From Sphingobacterium chungjuense (GTDB lineage: Bacteria; Bacteroidota; Bacteroidia; Sphingobacteriales; Sphingobacteriaceae), in contig NZ_WLYS01000002.1 of the NCBI RefSeq assembly GCF_011316935.1, positions 248,001-312,000 on the forward strand: a stretch of DNA of 64,000 nucleotides, given 5' to 3'. Position numbers and translations under genes: made by a program. A model generated the notes under the pieces. The model saw nothing but the letters and a program-made list of their open reading frames with translations. It did no database searches and was not told where the DNA came from. Positions 57,473 through 64,000 of the stretch are shown here, piece after piece (position 1 is the first letter of the stretch; every line of letters begins with the position of its first letter).

Positions 57473-58186
57473 ATGACAGAAAAATCAACCGCATTCTCAC
57501 GATACAGCCGCCAAATATTTATAGAAGAAATTGGCGTTGCAGGTCAGCGAAAAATCATGCAAAGCAAAATTTTGGTGATTGGTGCTGGCGGATTAGGCAG
57601 TCCGGTTATTCAATACCTCGCCGCTGCCGGAGTGGGCACCTTGGGCATTGTAGATTTTGATGTGCTCGAAGAGCATAATCTCAACCGGCAAATCATACAT
57701 CGCTCCAGTGATATTGGTGGTCGTAAAATAGATAGTGCAGCGCGATTTGTAGAAGCGCTTAATCCATTGATCCAAGTCGTCATACACGATGTCAAACTAG
57801 AACAGCGTAATGCAACAGATTTGATCCAAGATTATGATCTCATTATTGACGGATCGGATAACTTTACCACGCGCTATCTCGTAAACGATGTCTGTGTAGC
57901 AGGGCAAAAAGCCTTGGTATACGGCAGTATTTTCGGTTTTGAAGGGCAGGTAGCGGTGTTCAATCATGCGGGAAGCAAAAACTTGCGGGATCTATTTCCT
58001 GAACCGCCTACAGCGGATGATATTCCAGATTGTGATAGCCATGGCGTTCTAGGTGCATTGCCCGGCATAATCGGTAGCATGATGGCCATGCAAGCTCTTA
58101 AGATTATTACTGGATTGCCTGTTGATAGCAATCAGTTAACGATTGTGGATACAAAGCATTGGAATTTCACCAAGATCAACTTCTAA
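57473..58186 (+). CDS. thiF: ThiF/HesA-type adenylyltransferase for ThiS (no zinc site)
   Basis: Adenylates the C-terminus of ThiS so that sulfur can be loaded. The Rossmann nucleotide motif is VIGAGGLGSPVIQYLAAAGV (about 36-55), with DFDVLEEHNLNRQ and the catalytic region DCDSHGVLGALPGIIGS. The two CxxC pairs that hold zinc in E. coli ThiF and MoeB are absent: the first place reads KNLRDLF, and the protein (237 residues) ends before the second. This is the last gene of the operon, followed by a strong terminator. Confidence 0.9.
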   Translation: MTEKSTAFSRYSRQIFIEEIGVAGQRKIMQSKILVIGAGGLGSPVIQYLAAAGVGTLGIVDFDVLEEHNLNRQIIHRSSDIGGRKIDSAARFVEALNPLIQVVIHDVKLEQRNATDLIQDYDLIIDGSDNFTTRYLVNDVCVAGQKALVYGSIFGFEGQVAVFNHAGSKNLRDLFPEPPTADDIPDCDSHGVLGALPGIIGSMMAMQALKIITGLPVDSNQLTIVDTKHWNFTKINF

Positions 58187-58199
58187 ACACATGACCAAG

Positions 58200-58237
58200 A
58201 GAAAAGCCTGTTGAACATATGTCCAACAGGCTTTTCT
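58200..58237. terminator. Bidirectional terminator after the thi operon
   Basis: Perfect 14-bp stem AGAAAAGCCTGTTG (58200-58213) and CAACAGGCTTTTCT (58224-58237), 10-base loop, between the convergent thiF and acyl-CoA dehydrogenase genes. Confidence 0.85.
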
Positions 58238-58256
58238 TATGATTAACTTAGCTTGT

Positions 58257-59750
58257 TTAAATAAACGAAGCCCAGTCTGATTTCTCTTGGTATTCTACAA
58301 TCGGAGCAGCATCGTTGAAGTCAACGAAGTCCGACAATAACGCTTTCACATCCATTTCTATATGTTTAGCGGCTTGCTCGAATAGATCTGTACGGAATCC
58401 TTTAGAAACCATATGATCTACATACTGCAAACATACCAAACGGGCAATCGATTTACCTAATACCACCAATTGACGTTGCACCAAATTGGTTGCGGATAGG
58501 GAAATATCAAAGTGCTTTTTGAATCTGTCTAGCACACGTTTAGTTTGCTCGAAGCCAGCCAAGAAAGTGCCAATATGTGTTTCTTTAGCTTTCTTCATCT
58601 GCTTCACCACGATCTCCGCGATCTGTGTGTACAACATTTCATTCGATCCTTCAAAAATCTGGAACGGACGGCTATCTACAATACCACGACCTGCGATATG
58701 ATTCAATTTATAGCCACTAGAACCCGATAATTGAACGGCGATCTGCGCAGATTCTTGCATCAAATCTGTAACTAATGCCTTCATCGCGTTGGCTTGTAAA
58801 CCTTCGGTCGCTAAATCAAATTCTATTCCGCTTACGCTAGAACTCCAAGCGCACATACCCGAACATAAGGTATAAGCCGTCTGAATGCGAGATAATTGAT
58901 ATTGCACAGAGTCTATATGATATAAAGATTGCGCTCCGACCTTGCGCTGTAAACAGTGCGCCAAGGAATCATCCAACATACGCTGAATAAAGCCCATGCC
59001 CATGCCAGGAAATTGCATACGACTACGGTGCAAGATATCCAACATCATCTTGATGCCGGTACTATATTGCTGTAGCTTATGCGTATGCGGAACGTTTAAG
59101 TCAATTTTATTTAGGCCATAAGGGATCATATATAATCCTAAGTTGTTGAAATACTCTTCAACTGGAATATGTTGCTCCGCTTTGCTATTATCAGTCACGA
59201 AAAACTCTACATCGCGAGCAAGATCACCATCTTGGTTTTTCTTACGAGCGGCTACGATCCAAAAGTCGGCCATACCGGTTAGACCTTGCCAATGCTTTTG
59301 TCCTTCCAATTTAAAACCAGCTTCCGACTCTACATAGCTTGTGCGCATATTCAATGCATCACTACCAAAATCAGGTTCTGTGATCATTAAACCACCCATA
59401 GCACCATCTTTTAAAAAGCGATCAAATATACCCTGCTGAATATCAGCGTGACCATATTTTGCCAAAGGTTCTAGGAACAAAGCGATATTGATACCGAAGG
59501 TCAATGACAACGACAACGACTCATAAGAAGCGGCAGAAAGGATTCCTAAACATTCACGTACATTGGCGCCACGTCCACCAAATTGATCAGGTATAGCTAC
59601 CGAAAGTGGATTTTGCTCCATAATTCCACGCCACACTTCATCCGGCAAACCTCTTTCTAGGCTAAGTTCGTTAATATCATTTTCCTTATGAAAAATCTCA
59701 TGGAGACGTTTCTGAAATCTCTCTATAAATACCCCGTATTGTTCTTTCAT
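58257..59750 (-). CDS. Acyl-CoA dehydrogenase family protein
   Basis: A 497-residue FAD enzyme that would introduce a 2,3-double bond into acyl-CoA during fatty-acid oxidation. Seen: VAIPDQFGGRGANVRECLGI (N-terminal), ITEPDFGSDALNMRTSY (flavin and substrate site), KHWQGLTGMADFWIVAARK, and the C-terminal GRGIVDSRPFQIFEGSNEML. The C-terminal extension (about 390-497) is longer than in the shortest members, as in several long-type members. It stands alone; the substrate chain length is unknown. Confidence 0.88.
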   Translation of the reverse strand: MKEQYGVFIERFQKRLHEIFHKENDINELSLERGLPDEVWRGIMEQNPLSVAIPDQFGGRGANVRECLGILSAASYESLSLSLTFGINIALFLEPLAKYGHADIQQGIFDRFLKDGAMGGLMITEPDFGSDALNMRTSYVESEAGFKLEGQKHWQGLTGMADFWIVAARKKNQDGDLARDVEFFVTDNSKAEQHIPVEEYFNNLGLYMIPYGLNKIDLNVPHTHKLQQYSTGIKMMLDILHRSRMQFPGMGMGFIQRMLDDSLAHCLQRKVGAQSLYHIDSVQYQLSRIQTAYTLCSGMCAWSSSVSGIEFDLATEGLQANAMKALVTDLMQESAQIAVQLSGSSGYKLNHIAGRGIVDSRPFQIFEGSNEMLYTQIAEIVVKQMKKAKETHIGTFLAGFEQTKRVLDRFKKHFDISLSATNLVQRQLVVLGKSIARLVCLQYVDHMVSKGFRTDLFEQAAKHIEMDVKALLSDFVDFNDAAPIVEYQEKSDWASFI

Positions 59751-59831
59751 CCTTTTATTTACGTACTTTAAGTATCAGTGTTAGTCTCGCTTTGTGATAT
59801 GACGGTTCAAACTCCTATTATTTATGATGCA

Positions 59832-59839
59832 CAAATATA
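59832..59839 (-). promoter_or_regulatory. Candidate -7 box for the acyl-CoA dehydrogenase gene
   Basis: CAAATATA on the plus strand is TATATTTG on the minus strand, an exact TAnnTTTG. It lies 82 bases before the start. A matching -33 TTG at 19-21 bases was not found. Confidence 0.3.
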
Positions 59840-59929
59840 ATCGTTTGCGTACGATAAAGAGAATGACGGAGATCATTCGAAAAAATAATTACCGTTTTAT
59901 TTTGATATTTTCCTACTTATTAAGATTTT

Positions 59930-60586
59930 CTAACTAATCAGTTTGTTCTTTACCGCTATTTTTATGAGCGCAGCAGAATTTTTTACCCCCATTTTGTCAA
60001 TCAGGTTTTGTCTATGGCCTTCTACGGTCCGCTTGCTGATGAAAAGTTTATCGGCGATTTCCATATTAGTATAGCCTTCACCAATAAGCTGTAGAATTTC
60101 ACTTTCACGCTCACTAATATCCACTTGAATCCTAGCTTCTGCTTGGCTCTCTTCAATCTGCGTGGCCGATCGGATCTTATCCAACAGATTCATCGTCAAC
60201 TCTGCACAGATATACGTTCCGCCTTTAGATACTTGTTGGATTGCGAACGATAATTCGTCGTATGCAGAATTCTTCACTAAATAACCATCTACGCCAAGAT
60301 CAAATGCCTCGATAACATAGGGTATGTCGGCCAGCATGGATAGAATAATGATCTTTACAGAAGGATGCTCTTTTTTAAGACGGTGCACCAGTTCCATACC
60401 ACCTATTCCCTCCATCGTCAAATCTGTAATTACTAGATTTACTTCCCCACCGTTATCCACCAGCCGCATCACTTCTTCGCCACTATTTGCTTCACCGACA
60501 ACCTCCAAACCTTCTTGTGAATCTAAAAGAAGTTTGATCCCATTTCTAACGACAAGATGATCTTCGGCAAGAATTATTTTAATCAT
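59930..60586 (-). CDS. NarL/LuxR-type response regulator
   Basis: A 218-residue two-component regulator: receiver domain (about 1-120; acidic AEDH, phosphate-accepting Asp55 in ITDLTMEGIGG, switch Ser and Lys in ILSMLA and YLVKNS) and a C-terminal LuxR HTH (about 150-215; SERESEILQLIGEGYTNMEI then ADKLFISKRTVEGHRQNL). Start at 60586 (MIKIILAEDH) is preferred; 21 residues of an upstream extension are not family-like. The gene is divergent from a histidine kinase gene that could be its partner. Confidence 0.93.
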   Translation of the reverse strand: MIKIILAEDHLVVRNGIKLLLDSQEGLEVVGEANSGEEVMRLVDNGGEVNLVITDLTMEGIGGMELVHRLKKEHPSVKIIILSMLADIPYVIEAFDLGVDGYLVKNSAYDELSFAIQQVSKGGTYICAELTMNLLDKIRSATQIEESQAEARIQVDISERESEILQLIGEGYTNMEIADKLFISKRTVEGHRQNLIDKMGVKNSAALIKIAVKNKLIS

Positions 60587-60864
60587 ATGATGTTTTTCTA
60601 AAGTCTGTATGTTCCGCTTGCGGACTTTCGGGCTCACGTACAATTGCATCCAACAATTGACTGCCTTACATTAAACAGTGGTATGATTTTTTTGTTTGTA
60701 GCTCAATCTCTACAATTTATTTTCTCAAACATGCATTACATCCTATGGATAGACGACTAATTATTAAAAAATAACATCCGTTGTAACATCATTATTATTA
60801 AAAATCAATTGATTGCATGAATATAAAATTTTCTTTATATTAGGATACTCTATAGATAGGATCC

Positions 60865-63024
60865 ATGTTAGAACTAACACAAGACCGTAAAAAACTTATC
60901 CAATCTTATGGTACCCTTTTTTGTACTGATGCATTCGACCACATTGTAGGTATCAGTGGCGCGATTGAAGAAATCACTAATCGCCCCGCTACAGATTATC
61001 TTGGCCGAGATATTCGTGATTTTCTAGCTAATCATTTTAATTCCCAATCGAAGAAAATCCTAGATACCGTACGAGAAATCAAATATCAGGAGATCGCTAA
61101 TAAAGTACTGGAATTGCGTGATGGAGAAGAAGTATACATATTGCACCTTTCGCAAGTAAACAATCATATCCACTGGGAGTGGGAGCTAAACACGATTAGC
61201 AAGTCAGCAATCTTCCATATGCATGATATTGCCCATGTCTTAGAATCTAGCCAAAAATCACTTTGGCACAAGCTATCTGAAAACATTCTACAAATCGTCG
61301 GATTTGACCGCGTGTACGTGTGTCAGATCCATGAAAACAACTCTAGTGAGGTTATTGCAGAGCATGTGGAAGATCCTTCTAAATCTTTATTAAACTGTCG
61401 GTTCTCTGCCGACTTTTTCCAACAGGAAGATTTGGACAATTACTTAGCTACCAGCTACCGATATGTCCCCGATCTATTTGCCCCTTTAGTTTCCTTTCAC
61501 GAATTAGAAGAAGAGCAGGTAAGTGTAAAAACATCTCACCTGTATACGTTGCCCGTACTCCATGCGGATTTTGCAAGGAGTTTAGGGGCAAAAAGCATCA
61601 TTGCATTTCCACTGATTGCCAATGGTCGACTTTGGGGCATCTTGATGGCACACAGTTTTACAAAGCGTACCATTGACTTGACCAAACGTCAACTTTGTCA
61701 ACTACTTTGTATATACGCAGCCAAAAAACAGGAATCTAACATAAAAAACAATTTACTTGAATTTCAAGAGGACATTCATGATGCTTTATTGAAGCTTCGC
61801 ACAGACCTGATGGCCGAATCGGATATATTCACCACCCTTGTCAATCACTTAGGAAAGATACAGCAAATTGTACAGGCAGGAGGGATTGCTATTTGCGTAG
61901 CAGATCAAGTACATGTATCTGGCGTAGCGCCTTCCAAACAGCAAATTTACCAGATCGAGCATCTAATCCGATCTATAAAGGACAAGCCGCTTTTCATGGA
62001 CAGCAACTTCAGGCTTCGTTATGCGGACATGATTGAGGGCGATTTAAATTTTGCTGGGATCATGGCGCTGCGATTGGGCAAAGAGTCTGAGATAAAAATC
62101 ATGTGGTTCAGGCAGGAAGAAATTGATTTAGTATACCAGACAACTCCACTACGACAATATCTTTATATGGAGGAGCATGGCGTGGAAGATACCATCTATA
62201 CGCATGAAACTTGGCAGCGCATGGTGTTGGATACTGCGAAATCTTGGGATACGAACGATCTCTATTTCGCTCAACACCTACGAAATCTACTGCATGATAC
62301 TATGCTCGCTAAATCGGAGGAAAAGGATCGCATCAATCAAAAATTGATATCCTTAAACAATGAACTAGAAATGCTCACATTTACGCTCTCGCACGATCTT
62401 AAAAATCCACTTTCTGTCGTCAAATTGAGTTCGCAGATGCTCACCAGAAAACTAACAAATAACGACCACAAGCGATGGATTGATATGCTACTAGGTGGTG
62501 TGGACGATATTGAAAATATGTTGAATAGTATGCTGTCGGTTGGCAAAAATAAAGTGTATTTATTTGAAAATGCCGATATACCGATGACACAGATGATCGA
62601 AAAGATCGTTTCTCATAGCACATTGGTTCACAACTGCTTTCACACAGAGATTACTTATGGTGATTTATTACCAATTTGGGGAGAACGAAACCTGTTGCAC
62701 CAAGTATTTCAAAACATTATAGGAAATGCGATCAAATACAGCAAAAACCAGCCAACGCCCAAATTGCATATAAACAGTTATACCCTAGAATCAAAAACAG
62801 TCTATGAAATTCAGGATAACGGTATTGGCATACCAAAAAGTGAATTAGAAAATATTTTTCACGTTTTCAAGCGTTCTTCTAACGTGGGAAAGATTGCTGG
62901 AACAGGCGTTGGATTAGCATTGGTAAGAAGAATATTGGATCGTCTGCAAGCAACTATTCAATTGCATAGTTCGGAGGGTATCGGAACAAAAGTAATATTA
63001 AGCTTTAATACAAAACTACCCTAG
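60865..63024 (+). CDS. Phytochrome-like sensor histidine kinase, probably chromophore-less
   Basis: A 719-residue cytoplasmic kinase with the phytochrome order: PAS-like (about 1-115, YGTLFCTDAFDHIVGISG), GAF (about 120-290, with LPVLHADFARSLGAKSIIAF and GRLWGILMAHSF, matching the phytochrome SP-x-H-x-x-Y-L-x-N-M-G and GRLWG-x-I-x-x-H blocks), PHY-like (about 300-495), HisKA (His510 in LSHDLKNPLSVV) and HATPase_c (NIIGNAIKYS, DNGIGIP, GTGVGLALV). The N-terminal biliverdin Cys and the D-I-P-x-x-A-R motif are not visible, so light sensing is doubtful. It probably phosphorylates the divergent response regulator. Confidence 0.85.
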   Translation: MLELTQDRKKLIQSYGTLFCTDAFDHIVGISGAIEEITNRPATDYLGRDIRDFLANHFNSQSKKILDTVREIKYQEIANKVLELRDGEEVYILHLSQVNNHIHWEWELNTISKSAIFHMHDIAHVLESSQKSLWHKLSENILQIVGFDRVYVCQIHENNSSEVIAEHVEDPSKSLLNCRFSADFFQQEDLDNYLATSYRYVPDLFAPLVSFHELEEEQVSVKTSHLYTLPVLHADFARSLGAKSIIAFPLIANGRLWGILMAHSFTKRTIDLTKRQLCQLLCIYAAKKQESNIKNNLLEFQEDIHDALLKLRTDLMAESDIFTTLVNHLGKIQQIVQAGGIAICVADQVHVSGVAPSKQQIYQIEHLIRSIKDKPLFMDSNFRLRYADMIEGDLNFAGIMALRLGKESEIKIMWFRQEEIDLVYQTTPLRQYLYMEEHGVEDTIYTHETWQRMVLDTAKSWDTNDLYFAQHLRNLLHDTMLAKSEEKDRINQKLISLNNELEMLTFTLSHDLKNPLSVVKLSSQMLTRKLTNNDHKRWIDMLLGGVDDIENMLNSMLSVGKNKVYLFENADIPMTQMIEKIVSHSTLVHNCFHTEITYGDLLPIWGERNLLHQVFQNIIGNAIKYSKNQPTPKLHINSYTLESKTVYEIQDNGIGIPKSELENIFHVFKRSSNVGKIAGTGVGLALVRRILDRLQATIQLHSSEGIGTKVILSFNTKLP

Positions 63025-63048
63025 TCGTATTCTCGGGTAGTTTTTGTA
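63012..63048 (+). terminator. Terminator overlapping the kinase stop
   Basis: Stem AAAACTACCC (63012-63021) with GGGTAGTTTT (63035-63044), 13-base loop, followed by TTG and T/A-rich sequence. The left arm contains the last codons of the kinase gene and the stop is in the loop. Confidence 0.75.
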
Positions 63049-63079
63049 TTTTACAACGTATTTATGTAACCAAATTTTG

Positions 63080-63274
63080 TTACCAATTCGATTCAGTAGG
63101 ATGAAAAAACAGCAAATAAATAACAATTAAAAGCACTACGGCAATCCCCATAACCCACTTAATCATCTGACCCGCAGGTTTATCATCCGCTTCTTCGTTT
63201 ACTACATTAGGCACTTTTTTTTCTCCTTTGTAAGGTCTTTCATCCCCAGTGTTTAAATCTTCAGTATTTTCCAT
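63080..63274 (-). CDS. Small single-pass membrane protein
   Basis: A 64-residue protein with a charged hydrophilic N-terminal half (NTGDERPYKGEKKVPNVV) and one membrane helix (about 38-58, WVMGIAVVLLIVIYLLFF). No family recognised. A strong Shine-Dalgarno GGAGGT lies about 9 bases before the ATG, which is uncommon in this group and supports that the gene is real and translated well. It is single, with 161 bases to the next gene upstream. Confidence 0.65.
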   Translation of the reverse strand: MENTEDLNTGDERPYKGEKKVPNVVNEEADDKPAGQMIKWVMGIAVVLLIVIYLLFFHPTESNW

Positions 63275-63435
63275 TATAGTTACCTCCTTCAGTTATTAGT
63301 GAATAGATCGATGTATATTATTTATTCGGCTTCATGGTGATTTTAATAAATAATACAACATTACAACCCCCATAACACCAATTGGTTTCTTAATCCATCT
63401 AAATAGGTATTTACCGCAAAATCATTTTAAATTAC

Positions 63436-63993
63436 TCACAGCGTTAACTGTGCAGTTTCTATTTCCATAGTTTCTGGGGATTTTCTAGTATATCTTGATT
63501 CTTTCAATTGTTGTAATACCCCCTGCTGCTTGTACAACTCAGGTAAGGATTTGAACGCATAGTACATAATATCTTCCCAATCTTGACGCTGCAATATCAA
63601 TTCATGCAACGCGATAGACCGCAATAGGTTATCCGTACTCAATTCTATAAATGCTGTTTCAAATTGAGCACTATCTTTAAGTAATTGACCTTCTACATGT
63701 CGCCATATTACATCATAATCTTCTGCCCCTATAGCAATCGACCTACCGTCACACAGATAGATAAACTCTTCCTGCGTAGTGGCATAATAATTTTTGAGAT
63801 TTTCGCATGCAGACTGAACGTCTGCAGTAGGATTTGCAGACATAGCGATTTGATAGAGCGCTAACCCTTCAGTCCGCAGCAAGAATAGTTCATTCACGAC
63901 AAACATCTCATTTTCGTTTTCTCGAACGGAGGCAGGCTGGCAAGAACTCGCCAACAGTATAGTACTGACGATGATATGGACGACGTTTTTCAT
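63436..63993 (-). CDS. Unknown lipoprotein
   Basis: A 185-residue protein with a lipoprotein signal (ILLASSC, Cys18). The mature part is helical (VNELFLLRTEGLALYQIAMS onward) with two or three further conserved-looking helices. No family recognised; a four-helix ferritin-like or periplasmic chaperone-like shape is possible but cannot be shown. It ends 162 bases from the small membrane-protein gene. Confidence 0.6.
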   Translation of the reverse strand: MKNVVHIIVSTILLASSCQPASVRENENEMFVVNELFLLRTEGLALYQIAMSANPTADVQSACENLKNYYATTQEEFIYLCDGRSIAIGAEDYDVIWRHVEGQLLKDSAQFETAFIELSTDNLLRSIALHELILQRQDWEDIMYYAFKSLPELYKQQGVLQQLKESRYTRKSPETMEIETAQLTL

Positions 63994-64000
63994 AGTACTT

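Overview
The window looks like chromosomal DNA of a member of Bacteroidota, most likely Sphingobacteriaceae (Sphingobacterium/Pedobacter-like). The reasons are a SusC/SusD pair with its own ECF sigma factor and FecR anti-sigma factor, TAnnTTTG-type -7 boxes with few Shine-Dalgarno sites, DUF2490 and DUF4468-like proteins, a cytoplasmic-membrane 7TM-HD phosphodiesterase, and a Bacteroidetes-style thiamine operon. The genus is inference. No rRNA, integrase, intact insertion sequence or CRISPR array was seen.

Layout. 1-9.3 kb: housekeeping genes (aconitase B cut by the left edge, rpe, a DEAD-box helicase with a DbpA domain, an Fsr-like exporter, a periplasmic thioredoxin-like protein, an isoaspartyl peptidase, RlmB). 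9.5-14.6 kb: a HerA-like ATPase, a bifunctional NAD(P)H-hydrate repair enzyme and an atypical gamma-glutamyltransferase-family protein. 14.7-17.2 kb: the methionine importer metNIQ. 17.2-19.3 kb: a two-gene putative DNA-repair unit (DUF4130-type protein plus radical SAM protein). 19.3-24.6 kb: small unknowns, then a GH78 rhamnosidase and an SGNH acetylesterase. 25-31.2 kb: a truncated FAD-dehydrogenase, an SDR, then a run of envelope genes (large secreted protein, DUF2490 barrel, MORN-repeat protein, lipoprotein, PLDc_N-type membrane protein). 31.2-38.3 kb: susD, susC, fecR and an ECF sigma gene, all on the minus strand and read in the order sigma, fecR, susC, susD. 38.5-45.8 kb: an AraC regulator, a second SDR, a DUF4468-like protein, a TPR histidine kinase, a GH76 mannanase and a membrane protein.

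46.2-49.7 kb is the accessory-looking part: a decayed radC with an in-frame amber stop, a tiny membrane protein, a Cys4-containing unknown, a small coiled-coil protein, and a membrane-anchored protein whose N-terminal part resembles a divergent RNase H/DEDD nuclease. It abuts tRNA-Ser(GCT), whose 3' end and terminator are repeated in a roughly 142-bp tandem array. This is the best place to look for an undescribed system.

49.9-58.2 kb: pgpH divergent from a complete thiSCEGHF operon behind a TPP riboswitch. Base complementarity there suggests a two-state switch that hides or frees the thiS start codon. 58.3-64 kb: an acyl-CoA dehydrogenase, a NarL-type response regulator divergent from a phytochrome-like but apparently chromophore-less histidine kinase, and two small envelope proteins.

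How the genes cooperate: the sigma/FecR/SusC/SusD block is a glycan- or ligand-responsive uptake system. GH78, SGNH esterase and GH76 are secreted glycan-degrading enzymes that are near it but not in its operon. The thi operon makes the thiazole and pyrimidine halves of thiamine and joins them under TPP feedback. metNIQ imports methionine.
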